Source: a virus. From it: a stretch of DNA of 55,555 nt. A program made the translations under genes and the position numbers. This document shows, one piece after another, positions 1 to 6,978 of the stretch; position 1 is the stretch's first letter, and the number at the start of each line of letters is the position of its first letter. The notes beneath the pieces are model-generated. The model saw only the letters and a program-made list of their open reading frames with translations. It had not been told where the DNA came from and did no database searches. The DNA lies in the IMG/VR virus record IMGVR_UViG_3300049489_001004, positions 1 through 55,555 of that record. The stretch is one strand, 5' to 3'.

Positions 1-10
1 GGTGATAGCG

Positions 11-45
11 AAAGCCCTAGGTCTTAATTGATCTAGGGCTTTTAC
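11..45 (+). terminator. Rho-independent terminator
   Basis: A perfect 10 bp inverted repeat (11-20 with 33-42) closes a 12-base loop, and the 3' arm ends in a short T run. It lies just before the first complete gene, so it probably ends a transcript that enters from outside the window. The stem is symmetric, with A's on its 5' side, so it could also work on the minus strand. Confidence 0.75.
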
Positions 46-63
46 TATTATCGATTTAATAAA

Positions 64-462
64 ATGGGTCTCTACGACGAAATAACAATCCAGTTCAATG
101 TTTCCCACTGGATTCCCGCACTGCCAGTATTGGATAATGAGTTTAAAGCAGTAACTTATCAAACAAAAGATTTAGAATGTCTTTTAAATCATTATAAAAT
201 AACCCCATCAGGTTTATTTATTGACATTGGTTCTGCTTTTGACGAAGTTGAATCAAACGCTGTGGAACTTTCTAAAGTAAATTACACTTTATATGACGGG
301 ACCGCAATAAATTTATATTATACGGGGACGATAAGGTTTTATAGTCATTTAGAAAATAGTGAATATTCTTGGGCGGAATTTATTGCCGTATTTCAAAATT
401 CTCACATGAAACATTTATATTGTTTAGAATTAGTAAAAAGGAAAGTTTCGCCAAATGAATGA
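64..462 (+). CDS. Hypothetical phage protein (132 aa)
   Basis: The protein starts MGLYDEI, like a widespread group of small phage proteins that begin MGLFD and carry a QTKDLEC-type segment (here about residues 33-39). That group has no known function. The C-terminal half is rich in aromatic residues and suggests a small beta-rich fold. No signal peptide or membrane segment is seen. It is the first gene of a tightly packed plus-strand set, and its last 8 bases overlap the next gene, which points to translational coupling. The ATG follows the terminator at 11-45 closely, so a promoter must lie in about 20 bases or upstream. Confidence 0.75.
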   Translation: MGLYDEITIQFNVSHWIPALPVLDNEFKAVTYQTKDLECLLNHYKITPSGLFIDIGSAFDEVESNAVELSKVNYTLYDGTAINLYYTGTIRFYSHLENSEYSWAEFIAVFQNSHMKHLYCLELVKRKVSPNE

Positions 463-676
463 ACAAATATCAACTTCATACTCACATCGACAAATTTTCG
501 TAGACAAAGATAATAAAATTTATCTTACTCTTACCGAAGATAATAAGATAGAGCTTGCCGTTCAAGCAAATGGTCAGAGCGTAATTGTTAAATTACGTGA
601 TGAGTCAACACTTCATCATTTTATTCAAAAACTGAAAATCTTAGAGCCTAATCTGGCAAGTGATGTACAAGTGTGA
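455..676 (+). CDS. Hypothetical protein (73 aa)
   Basis: Small soluble protein with alternating charged and hydrophobic residues. I do not recognise a family. The ATG at 455 lies inside the end of the preceding gene, and the stop overlaps the start of the next, so this looks like one member of a coupled operon. Base use matches its neighbours. Confidence 0.65.
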   Translation: MNEQISTSYSHRQIFVDKDNKIYLTLTEDNKIELAVQANGQSVIVKLRDESTLHHFIQKLKILEPNLASDVQV

Positions 677-884
677 TTGGTATGTGACTGCAGAGCAGCC
701 AGATCAATACTTACATCCCAGCTTATGGAAGGTAGATTTTATGCTATCTTTGTCTACAGATTCCATTGCAAATTCACCACTTACAACACTTTTTAGTGTG
801 TTGGTAAACAAGTGTCATAATCAAGAAGCTGCTATCGCTGAAGCTTTTGCTCAACTACACGAACAAAATATTATCGAAAGTTGA
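663..884 (+). CDS. Hypothetical protein (73 aa)
   Basis: Reads MYKCDWYVTAEQ; I chose the ATG at 663, while a GTG one codon earlier (660) would add one residue. The C-terminal third is a predicted amphipathic helix containing CHNQEAAIAEAFAQLHEQ. No family is recognised. It overlaps the previous gene by 14 bases and is followed after 3 bases by the next start, so it belongs to the same transcription unit. Confidence 0.6.
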   Translation: MYKCDWYVTAEQPDQYLHPSLWKVDFMLSLSTDSIANSPLTTLFSVLVNKCHNQEAAIAEAFAQLHEQNIIES

Positions 885-887
885 ATC

Positions 888-1169
888 ATGCTTGATGAAC
901 TTGATCAATGTTGTATTTGTAAAAAAGCGTTCAGCCACGAGTCTCGTCAGCATGGATTGCATGATGTCCATTCGGAAGATTGTTTTTCTTACGGACATTT
1001 TAATCCATTCGAAGATGGACTTTTTGATACTGAAGACGAAGATCTTGAGCATATAAGCTGTATGTGTACAATTTTATATGCCCATGCAGATTGCTGTCCA
1101 TCTTGTATAGACCTAGGTTATGATCACAATTTAAAATATGTATCCGACCAAGAAAGTACTGATTACTGA
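888..1169 (+). CDS. Cys/His-rich small protein, possibly zinc-binding (93 aa)
   Basis: Nine cysteines and several histidines occur in 93 residues. CCICKKAF lies near the N-terminus, and CMCTILYAHADCCPSC near residues 58-75. The pairs of CxxC/CxC motifs suggest one or two structural zinc sites, but no named finger family fits. The protein is strongly acidic between the cysteine clusters. The stop overlaps the next start (TGATG), so the two are translationally coupled. Function is unknown. Confidence 0.7.
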   Translation: MLDELDQCCICKKAFSHESRQHGLHDVHSEDCFSYGHFNPFEDGLFDTEDEDLEHISCMCTILYAHADCCPSCIDLGYDHNLKYVSDQESTDY

Positions 1170-1567
1170 TGACTAATAGTGGAAATAGATTAATTCATAT
1201 CAAAAAAAGCGATGGCGTCTGTATGACAATTTCCATTCCATCGACAGCAGTAATCACTTATGGTAATCTTCATCCGGGCTCTAAAGGTGTAACTTATCAT
1301 CATGGAAGTAATGATGATAAGTATGTCCTGCGAATTTACGAGGGGACTGGTGTGAGTAAGCGCCAAACTGCTGTTTTTCGCGGAGTAGATCAATTTGTTG
1401 ATGGCGCATATGATATTTCAGTTTCTGGCGATTATGATTCTATATTTCCCACGGTAAATTCTGCAGAATTTGTTTCTTTCGAAGAAGCTGATTTTGGAGA
1501 AATGCTGGTCACAGTAGAAGCAGCAATTGATTCAGAGGGCGAAGTGTTGATCGATGCAACCTGGTGA
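1169..1567 (+). CDS. Hypothetical acidic protein (132 aa)
   Basis: Soluble, acidic protein predicted to be mainly beta, with repeated aromatic/Gly/Asp stretches. It shares one base with the preceding stop, and its last 14 bases overlap the following gene. No domain is recognised. An ORF on the other strand in the same place is only a shadow of this gene. Confidence 0.65.
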   Translation: MTNSGNRLIHIKKSDGVCMTISIPSTAVITYGNLHPGSKGVTYHHGSNDDKYVLRIYEGTGVSKRQTAVFRGVDQFVDGAYDISVSGDYDSIFPTVNSAEFVSFEEADFGEMLVTVEAAIDSEGEVLIDATW

Positions 1568-2381
1568 CATCCAAATTCCTTTAATGCAATATACTGGCCA
1601 TAGTCTTGTAGATTTTGCTAGGATCAAAGATCCTAAAAAAGTTGCTAGAGACACTGGAATGATAGGGCCGTATTTAATTAGTGAACAACCTCGACCGAAT
1701 CTTTTTGGTTGCAACCCAAATCATTATCATGGAACTTGGGATCATTATGTATTAATGGTTCAAGAAGTTAAGCCGCGCAAGCAATTGATTTATTATAAAG
1801 AGGGTAAGGCAGATTTTTTAAATCATCCGACGCATTCAATACATTTGGAATTGCCTTATCAATTCTATGTATGGGGTCTTATTGGAATTAAAAATATTAA
1901 TACGAATAAAATATCTTATCGGATAAATAATATTAATGTTTTGTTCTCACCTTACGCATGGAACGATGAATCTACTTATCAAAGTGATTTATTTTATTAT
2001 CACCCATGGCTTCCTAATTTAGTTTATGGCTACGGAGTAGGAAAACCTATTTGTTATACTTCTAAAGCTCGCGGAAACCAATTTTTTGAACATCTTGGTA
2101 ATATTGCTTCGATAAAAACTTTTCAAAGAAAAAAAATTGGTCGCGCCATGGTTTTAGAATATGACGATTTGTTTTCTCAGGTTTTTAATGCAGACGCTGG
2201 CGGAATATTATTAAGATCAAATAAAAATCATACAAAATCTCTTAAGGGTTTTTTGGGTAAACTGTCAAAATATTCTTCAGAAGAAGTTTTGGATTCGAAA
2301 GGCGAAGTATATACTCAACATGCCTTTCCTGAAAAATATAGCATCAAGGCAATTCATGATGCTTTTGATTTGGTGAAATAA
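1554..2381 (+). CDS. Hypothetical protein, resembles PRTRC-B / E2-associated type (275 aa)
   Basis: The largest gene of this first cluster. Around residues 150-170 it carries HPWLPNLVYGYGVGKPICY. In layout this resembles the proline-rich 'P-x-V-x-x-x-G-x-x-C' segment of bacterial proteins linked to ubiquitin-E2-like (PRTRC) modules. The resemblance is weak and is only a suggestion. No membrane segment is seen. Codon use is AT-rich, like its neighbours. It overlaps the previous gene by 14 bases and is followed after 1 base by the next gene. Confidence 0.6.
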   Translation: MQPGDIQIPLMQYTGHSLVDFARIKDPKKVARDTGMIGPYLISEQPRPNLFGCNPNHYHGTWDHYVLMVQEVKPRKQLIYYKEGKADFLNHPTHSIHLELPYQFYVWGLIGIKNINTNKISYRINNINVLFSPYAWNDESTYQSDLFYYHPWLPNLVYGYGVGKPICYTSKARGNQFFEHLGNIASIKTFQRKKIGRAMVLEYDDLFSQVFNADAGGILLRSNKNHTKSLKGFLGKLSKYSSEEVLDSKGEVYTQHAFPEKYSIKAIHDAFDLVK

Positions 2382-2382
2382 C

Positions 2383-2589
2383 ATGACTGCATACGTATAT
2401 AAATTTGAAGACGGAACTTTATTAGAAGTAGAACAAAAAATGGCTGATGAACCATATACCGTTTTACCTCATCCTTATAAAGTGGATGAAGACGGAGGTA
2501 TGGTTCATGAGCCAGTTAAAAGAGTTCCGGTCTGGAGAACAGATCCAGTATTTAAGGGTAAAGGCTTTTATAAAAACGATAAAACTTAG
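2383..2589 (+). CDS. Hypothetical protein (68 aa)
   Basis: Last gene of the first plus-strand cluster. It is small and charged, with a proline-rich middle (LPHPYKVDED). It ends with a TAG stop at 2587-2589, one base from the end of the converging peptidase gene. This shows that TAG serves as an ordinary stop in this genome, which matters for the amber codon discussed at 12831. Function unknown. Confidence 0.6.
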   Translation: MTAYVYKFEDGTLLEVEQKMADEPYTVLPHPYKVDEDGGMVHEPVKRVPVWRTDPVFKGKGFYKNDKT

Positions 2590-2590
2590 T

Positions 2591-3265
2591 TTATTTAACT
2601 AAGAAACAAGCTTCTCCTCCTCGGGATAATAATTCTTCGAGATCAGCAAAAGTCATATATACAGAACCGTTAATTCCGTATTCGGACCCCCAAGAGTTTT
2701 TGATCTTTACATAATTATTTGTTGTGCCAAATGCTATTCGATCATTGTTTTGTGTCACGCCGTGGATGAAAACGCAATGACCACCTACGGCTTGTCCAGA
2801 ACAGTCAAGAACTCCATTAGGCTGAGGTTCAAACATTGAATCGCGCCACTCAACACCAATAACAATTGGTCCATAATTTAATACTGTTTGAATAACATCT
2901 TGCAGACTGAAACACCAACGATATTCGCTAACTAATCCCATTTGTTTGGCAATTTTTGCTCCGGCTAAAACTGATGTTCCGTCGTATTGTTCACCGTTCC
3001 ATTCATCAATAAATTTGGCAAGGTTATAGGTTCCAAAAGCAGCTGCTTGTGGATCAAGAATTTTTGATCTTTTAGGACTACTTTCTAGGGCTCCAATGAT
3101 TCCATGTCCGACACAAGCACCTTCTACACCTTGATCAAGTTGTTTGCCAGGTAACCAAGTTCTATAAGTTCTTGAATAAGGCGTTGTTGTAGTTAAAGCT
3201 ACTGAATAATTACGACTTCTTGGATCGTGTTTTGAAATCCAGTCTAATTTTCTTAATGTGTTCAT
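2591..3265 (-). CDS. Papain-like (C1) cysteine peptidase (224 aa)
   Basis: The complete C1 peptidase signature is present. Gln45 (oxyanion hole) and Cys51 (nucleophile) lie in [14 protein letters not shown], His163 in GGHCVFIHG, and Asn190 in [18 protein letters not shown]. The length fits the bare catalytic domain with no pro-region or signal peptide, so it acts in the cytoplasm or in the virion. Such stand-alone C1 peptidases recur in large actinophages, where their substrate is unknown; prohead maturation and host takeover are both possible. It is the last gene of a three-gene minus-strand set with the two membrane proteins upstream. Confidence 0.9.
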   Translation of the reverse strand: MNTLRKLDWISKHDPRSRNYSVALTTTTPYSRTYRTWLPGKQLDQGVEGACVGHGIIGALESSPKRSKILDPQAAAFGTYNLAKFIDEWNGEQYDGTSVLAGAKIAKQMGLVSEYRWCFSLQDVIQTVLNYGPIVIGVEWRDSMFEPQPNGVLDCSGQAVGGHCVFIHGVTQNNDRIAFGTTNNYVKIKNSWGSEYGINGSVYMTFADLEELLSRGGEACFLVK

Positions 3266-3284
3266 GTTAATACCTTTGAAATCT

Positions 3285-3752
3285 TTATACGTTTGGATAG
3301 TCTTTTACAATTTGTTCAACAAAAGATACTGTTTCTGAGTCTAAAACTCTTAAAGTTTTAAGGGTTACTGAACTTTCTGGAGTCGCTGCGCCTTGCATGA
3401 CCAAAAGTTCTCTTAAAATTTGAACTTCTTTTTCCACAAGAGTTACGTATGCGATAAGTTCTTTTTCTCTTATCTTTAAAGAAGCAACGGCGATTCTTAA
3501 CAATTCTATTTGTTTTGTATTTTCTTCTCGCTCTTTTACGGTCTTCTCTTTAAACTCTTCGAACTCGACCAAGATATCTTTCAACTCCTCTCTGTGAGCT
3601 TCTGCATCTACCCTTAACGTATCTGTGATCCACGCTCCTGCATCTACTCTTTTGCCTTTTAAAGCAAATATTCCAGTTACACCCGCAACTACTACAGCTA
3701 TAATTAAAGTGCCGTAAGGCAGTAATTCTTGATATAAATTTTGAGCTATCAT
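3285..3752 (-). CDS. Membrane-anchored coiled-coil protein (155 aa)
   Basis: One N-terminal membrane segment (about residues 12-30) is followed by a basic KGKR stop-transfer sequence. A long charged coiled coil follows (about 50-120), with the heptad-like [19 protein letters not shown] run. This topology is like an i-spanin/Rz-type or other lysis-accessory protein, but spanins are not usual in phages of Gram-positive hosts, so a different envelope role is as likely. It overlaps the next upstream gene by 4 bases (ATGA), a coupled pair. Confidence 0.7.
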   Translation of the reverse strand: MIAQNLYQELLPYGTLIIAVVVAGVTGIFALKGKRVDAGAWITDTLRVDAEAHREELKDILVEFEEFKEKTVKEREENTKQIELLRIAVASLKIREKELIAYVTLVEKEVQILRELLVMQGAATPESSVTLKTLRVLDSETVSFVEQIVKDYPNV

Positions 3753-4177
3753 TTTCTTTTTTTCTTTGGTTTAAGAAGAATGTTGTCATAAAATAATGCA
3801 GTAGTAGCCATAAATGCTAAAGAAATCCAAACGCCAATAGACATAATGGAAACTTTAGCTTCTTCAAAATATTTAGCATAAAAGGTCATTAAAGCGTATG
3901 ATGTACCCAAAAAGATCATCATTATATTCAAAAAAATAAATGCTAAATAACTTGCAGTTGCATTGTAAAACAATACCAAAAATGTTACAATAGCCCAAAG
4001 AATACTCCAGGCCCAATAGTCTAATACTAAATAGATTACTTCTGGATACAATTCTCTTTTAGCTTGTTCGTCTTCAATCAGAAAATTTAAAAAACCTGGT
4101 ATACTGATGAACAAGTATGAGATTGTAAAAATTTTGAGAGTGAATAATGGAATTTTTTTTCCAATTAAATATCTCAT
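3749..4177 (-). CDS. Four-helix integral membrane protein (142 aa)
   Basis: Four hydrophobic segments are visible (about residues 10-32, 47-70, 75-95 and 108-128). The C-terminus ends in the positively charged KPKKKRK. No enzyme motif is seen. The general form suits a holin-like or membrane-modifying protein, but it is not specific. It is first in a minus-strand operon with the anchored coiled-coil protein (4-base overlap) and the cysteine peptidase. It starts from a short divergent region shared with the dNMP kinase gene. Confidence 0.7.
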   Translation of the reverse strand: MRYLIGKKIPLFTLKIFTISYLFISIPGFLNFLIEDEQAKRELYPEVIYLVLDYWAWSILWAIVTFLVLFYNATASYLAFIFLNIMMIFLGTSYALMTFYAKYFEEAKVSIMSIGVWISLAFMATTALFYDNILLKPKKKRK

Positions 4178-4256
4178 AGGACTTCCTGGTGTGTATTGAA
4201 CCTCCTGAAAATGCAGTGGTTCAGAATAATAGTAAGGTAAATAAAGGTATTGCCCT
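4178..4256. promoter_or_regulatory. Divergent intergenic region
   Basis: This 79-base gap separates the minus-strand membrane/peptidase operon from the plus-strand dNMP kinase operon and must hold start signals for both. It contains a short inverted repeat TGAACC (4197-4202) / GGTTCA (4218-4223), a candidate operator. An AAAGG ribosome-binding site precedes the ATG at 4257. No convincing pair of -35/-10 boxes could be fixed by eye. Confidence 0.4.
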
Positions 4257-5057
4257 ATGGACGAATTAGATAATTTAGTTTGTGTACTTTTGCATGGACC
4301 CTCAGGCGCAGGTAAGTCTCAAACAGCTAAATTAATAGCTGCTCCAGAAGGAGTCCGGGCCGAAAGAATTAAGCAGCACTATAAAACATTTTGGGACTAT
4401 AGATCATTAGCTGCACCTCTTGGAGAGATGCATACTATTAAAACTCAAACAGTTGGTGCGGACGTAGAGAGTCGTCAATTATGGTTGTTGCACCAAGTGT
4501 TTACAGAGTTATTTCTACCTACAAGTGTAGATTTTAATGATTTTATTGAATTGATCTATGACACGCAAGCTTATCCGCTGGTGTTAAAAGAAAATGCTCA
4601 CGGACAAGTTGTCCGAGACAGAGATTTTATGACACGTACTGCTGACGCATGTCATAAGCTTATTCCAAATGTTTTTGCTAAATATTTGACTCGTTCAATA
4701 TTTCAAAAACATAGAGAATTTATGCGTCAACATGAAGATATCATAGATCAATGTAAAAATATTGTTATCATAAACGATTTACGGCTCCGCTCTGAGCTTG
4801 AATCTTTTTTAGTATTGGAAGATTTTGGCGCTCAGGTTATCACAATTCGTTTAGATGTTTCTCTTTTGGAACAAGATGCTCGTCTCTTAGAAAGAGACAA
4901 TCGTATACTTACCGAAGAACAAAGAAAACATGAAACGCAAATTTCTCCATTCACAGATAATGATTTTAATTTAATTGTCAATACCAATGATTATGACTTA
5001 CCTAATCAAGTATTATTAGTTGAAAGATTCATTGTTGACCAAATTCTTAAGTCCTAA
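4257..5057 (+). CDS. Deoxynucleoside monophosphate kinase-like P-loop NTPase (266 aa)
   Basis: A Walker A loop GPSGAGKS occupies residues 14-21, directly after the first beta strand. A later hydrophobic strand is followed by NDLRLRSELE (about residue 177), which matches the position of the second conserved strand in T4 gp1-type dNMP kinases. An Arg-rich lid-like region (QDARLLERDNR) follows. The family phosphorylates dNMPs to feed DNA synthesis and would pair with the RNR and ThyX encoded further right. The length is close to the T4 enzyme. It is first in a plus-strand operon. Confidence 0.65.
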   Translation: MDELDNLVCVLLHGPSGAGKSQTAKLIAAPEGVRAERIKQHYKTFWDYRSLAAPLGEMHTIKTQTVGADVESRQLWLLHQVFTELFLPTSVDFNDFIELIYDTQAYPLVLKENAHGQVVRDRDFMTRTADACHKLIPNVFAKYLTRSIFQKHREFMRQHEDIIDQCKNIVIINDLRLRSELESFLVLEDFGAQVITIRLDVSLLEQDARLLERDNRILTEEQRKHETQISPFTDNDFNLIVNTNDYDLPNQVLLVERFIVDQILKS

Positions 5058-5066
5058 GAGGAAAAT

Positions 5067-5375
5067 ATGCCAAGTGTAAAACAAAATGCCGCAGATAAAG
5101 CTAATGATCTATCAGATCAGGTTGTCGGCATGTTTCCAAATTTACAAACAACACAGCAACCTGTAGTTATTTGCGGCGTACAGCGAAAAATCAACATTGG
5201 CAATTTTGAAAACATTGACGTGTATTGTGCCGTCGCAATGCCTTTAGATATCTCGCATTGCGTTGATAATGATCAAGTTACAGAAATGATTGACGTAAAA
5301 CTAGATGAATTACTGCATATTACCTCGAAGAAGACTTCAGAGAAATATAATTTAGTCAAGAATTCTAAAAGTTGA
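5067..5375 (+). CDS. Hypothetical phage protein (102 aa)
   Basis: A strong AGAGGA ribosome-binding site lies 5 bases before the ATG. The core INIGNFENIDVYCAVAMPL (about residues 47-65) resembles a recurring segment, 'xINLGNFENxxV', in small phage proteins of unknown role. No membrane segment is present. It lies between the kinase-like gene and another hypothetical gene in the same direction. Confidence 0.65.
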   Translation: MPSVKQNAADKANDLSDQVVGMFPNLQTTQQPVVICGVQRKINIGNFENIDVYCAVAMPLDISHCVDNDQVTEMIDVKLDELLHITSKKTSEKYNLVKNSKS

Positions 5376-5383
5376 GTGTTGAT

Positions 5384-5758
5384 ATGTTAACCGATGAACG
5401 TTTTGCAAAATTTAGACCTATTTTAGGTGAGTACAAATGGCTTAAAGGCGAAATAGTAGATCACGAGAGTGGATTGTTATTCCGTGGTGGTTCACCTGTT
5501 CAGGGTGATCTTGCAACAATGAATTTAGCAATTTTTGATCATGATCATTTAGGCTGGCATACGCTTACTCAAGTATGGGATTATTTAGACGAAAATCCAT
5601 CTTGGCAATATGTGTTAATTTTAAATACTTCAGACAATGATTGGAAACCCCGAATTGTGCATAGTTGGGGAACTAAGTTACCTACGTTTTCAGAGGTAGC
5701 TGCATTAATCGATGAATATTTTGAATATTTCAAAAGATTAGTTCCCATAAATTTTTAA
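5384..5758 (+). CDS. Hypothetical protein (124 aa)
   Basis: I chose the ATG at 5384; a TTG at 5372 in the same frame overlaps the preceding gene. The protein is soluble and rich in Trp and Asp, with a predicted alpha/beta pattern. It is not recognised. The 27 bases between its stop and the next start are extremely AT-rich. Confidence 0.6.
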   Translation: MLTDERFAKFRPILGEYKWLKGEIVDHESGLLFRGGSPVQGDLATMNLAIFDHDHLGWHTLTQVWDYLDENPSWQYVLILNTSDNDWKPRIVHSWGTKLPTFSEVAALIDEYFEYFKRLVPINF

Positions 5759-5785
5759 AAATTTATAATAAAACTGAGAAACTAA

Positions 5786-6136
5786 ATGTCGCTTCGTAAG
5801 CCGCCTCTTGGATACAAAAACGCAAATCACCCTTTAAAATCTCCAGCGGCTTACGATGGAATAAATATTTCGTTTTATGTTGCTTACATAAATGAAACAA
5901 TTGAATACATTAAAAGTCTTGGTGGAATAGATATTGTCATAAGCTATTATAATAATTGGGATTATGATCCAGATGAATATTATTTGCGATATTTTATGCC
6001 AATGACTGAAACAGAAATCGAGCAGCAGAAAAATCGTTCTGCCAAAGCTAAAGCAGCTGCCGCTGCGAAAAAAGAAAAGAAAATTGCTAAAGAGCGAGAA
6101 GAATACGAACGCCTTAAAGCAAAATTCGAAAATTAA
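5786..6136 (+). CDS. Hypothetical protein with basic coiled-coil tail (116 aa)
   Basis: The N-terminal 80 residues are rich in Tyr/Asn with no known motif. Residues 80-116 form a highly charged Ala/Lys/Glu helix (AKAKAAAAAKKEKKIAKERE), which could bind nucleic acid or form a coiled coil. It is the last protein gene before the non-coding RNA array, and its stop is 6 bases before the array promoter's -35 box. Confidence 0.65.
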   Translation: MSLRKPPLGYKNANHPLKSPAAYDGINISFYVAYINETIEYIKSLGGIDIVISYYNNWDYDPDEYYLRYFMPMTETEIEQQKNRSAKAKAAAAAKKEKKIAKEREEYERLKAKFEN

Positions 6137-6142
6137 AATAAG

Positions 6143-6171
6143 TTGTTGAATTAGAAAAGGTATTGTATACT
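6143..6171 (+). promoter_or_regulatory. Sigma70-like promoter of the Y RNA array
   Basis: TTGTTG (6143-6148) and TATACT (6166-6171) are separated by exactly 17 bases. Transcription would start near 6178, about ten bases before the first Y RNA stem (6188). No ribosome-binding site or ORF follows for 1.4 kb, consistent with a promoter that drives stable RNAs and possibly also the Ro60 gene downstream. Confidence 0.7.
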
Positions 6172-6187
6172 ATTAGAAAACATTCTT

Positions 6188-6320
6188 TGTGCTGAAGTGA
6201 AGTTTAGAGTTACTTCATCTTGAAAATGATCAGAGCGGTTCGATTCCGCAGCGGCTTGCAAAAGCTGTTTAGTGTAACGGGAGCACGAATAATGACTTCG
6301 AGCAACTGGTTCTCAGTACA
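6188..6320 (+). ncRNA. Y RNA-like unit 1 with permuted tRNA module
   Basis: The closing stem TGTGCTGA / TCAGTACA (8 bp) brackets the array's two shared motifs, the 5' GTGAAG...GAGTTACTTC and the 3' TGGTTCTC. Inside is a tRNA module in permuted order: T arm GCGG-TTCGATT-CCGC, then acceptor AGCGGCT / AGCTGTT closed by TGCAAA, then TA and a D-like arm containing AACGG. This is the plan of bacterial YrlA RNAs, which Ro60 binds through the closing stem and which mimic tRNA through the module. Identification rests on sequence and hand-drawn pairing. Confidence 0.8.
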
Positions 6321-6327
6321 TTTTTTT

Positions 6328-6440
6328 ATGTTGATGCGTAGATAAGAGTTACTTCACAGGTTCAATTCCCGTATCTAGTAATGTGAATTGCTAGATGTGC
6401 AATGGCGCACACAAAACTTTAATCGCCTGGTTCTCAACAT
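6328..6440 (+). ncRNA. Y RNA-like unit 2 with permuted tRNA module
   Basis: ATGTTGA pairs with TCAACAT around GATGCGTAG...GAGTTACTTC and CCTGGTTCTC. The module has a T arm with loop TTCAATT. It is followed by an acceptor-like stem ATCTAGT / GCTAGAT with a 10-base closing loop, and then a small D-like hairpin GTGC-AATGGC-GCAC. The linker between acceptor and D arm is missing, so this module is less regular than those of units 1, 3 and 4. Confidence 0.75.
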
Positions 6441-6447
6441 AATTCAT

Positions 6448-6523
6448 AGCAGCGTAGAGGAGTCTGGTTGTCCTCGACGGGCTCATATCCCGTAGATCGC
6501 AAGTTCAAATCTTGTCGCTGCCA
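6448..6523 (+). tRNA. tRNA-fMet(CAT), initiator type
   Basis: The cloverleaf is AGCAGCG, TA, D arm GAGG/CCTC, anticodon stem ACGGG-CTCATAT-CCCGT, variable AGATC, T arm GCAAG/CTTGT, acceptor CGCTGCC. Three features mark an initiator tRNA: an unpaired 1-72 position (A·C), the A11-U24 pair, and three consecutive G-C pairs above the anticodon loop. CCA is not encoded. It lies between Y RNA units 2 and 3, so it is probably cut out of the same transcript. An ORF on the opposite strand here is a shadow. Confidence 0.85.
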
Positions 6524-6526
6524 CGA

Positions 6527-6662
6527 TATACCGAAGTGTAGTTTAGAGTTACTTCTTACTCTTAATAAGTTAGAGCGGTTCGACTCCGCAGTAGATTGAA
6601 AAATTTGCTTAGTGTAACGGCAGCACAAAAATGTAAACTTTGAACGATTGGTTCTCGGTATA
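6527..6662 (+). ncRNA. Y RNA-like unit 3 with permuted tRNA module
   Basis: Perfect 8 bp closing stem TATACCGA / TCGGTATA. The 5' motif is GTGTAGTTTAGAGTTACTTC and the 3' motif GATTGGTTCTC. The module runs T arm GCGG-TTCGACT-CCGC, acceptor AGTAGAT / ATTTGCT closed by TGAAAA, linker TA, and D arm GTGT-AACGGCA-GCAC. It is closest to unit 1, and the stems differ by paired changes. Confidence 0.8.
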
Positions 6663-6671
6663 ATCAATCAA

Positions 6672-6809
6672 TGTGTCGATGTGAAGAATTGAGATACTTC
6701 GAAAACAATGTGTCCAGGTTCGATTCCTGGCTAGGTGTGTAAACATTTAGTAGCTCAACGGCAGAGCAATTGTCCTGCACTACACTTAATTCGATTTGTT
6801 CTCGACACA
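6672..6809 (+). ncRNA. Y RNA-like unit 4 with complete permuted tRNA module
   Basis: The clearest unit. The closing stem is TGTGTCGA / TCGACACA. The module reads ACAAT (6705-6709), variable GTGT, T arm CCAGG-TTCGATT-CCTGG, acceptor CTAGGTG-TGTAAA-CATTTAG (7 bp), TA, D arm GCTC-AACGGCA-GAGC, A, ATTGT (6769-6773). ATTGT and ACAAT close an anticodon-stem equivalent that runs into the Y stem. Every tRNA element is present with normal lengths, but the ends are moved to the anticodon and the acceptor is sealed by a loop. Confidence 0.85.
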
Positions 6810-6816
6810 ATTTTTA

Positions 6817-6915
6817 AGTATTGATGTGAAGAGTAGGGATACTTCGGAAAAACTAGGCACACGTCTAGAGTGGGTTCAAACCCCACAGTTCCTTATTCAA
6901 AATGTTCTCAATACT
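6817..6915 (+). ncRNA. Y RNA-like unit 5 with T-arm only
   Basis: Closing stem AGTATTGA / TCAATACT (8 bp), inner stem GAGTAGGGA / TTCCTTATTC, 5' GATACTTC and 3' ATGTTCTC. It holds one good T arm, GTGGG-TTCAAAC-CCCAC, but no D arm or permuted acceptor. It is a reduced form of the module in units 1-4. Confidence 0.75.
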
Positions 6916-6919
6916 ACTT

Positions 6920-6974
6920 TTACTCTCCTAATCTTTTTCCTATTTCGTCGTCGTGTTGGAGATTAGGAGAGTAA
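6920..6974 (+). ncRNA. Long hairpin between Y RNA unit 5 and the rRNA mimic
   Basis: A perfect 15 bp stem (6920-6934 with 6960-6974), extended by G·T pairs, encloses a T/C-rich loop. There is no T run after it, so it is not a standard terminator. It may be an RNase III-type processing site that separates the RNAs, or a stable spacer. Confidence 0.6.
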
Positions 6975-6978
6975 TTTC

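Noticed and set aside
6434-6667. 77-residue minus-strand ORF
   Set aside because: It lies wholly across the initiator tRNA and a Y RNA unit, and its sequence (such as NLRSTGYEP) is the usual false translation of tRNA genes.
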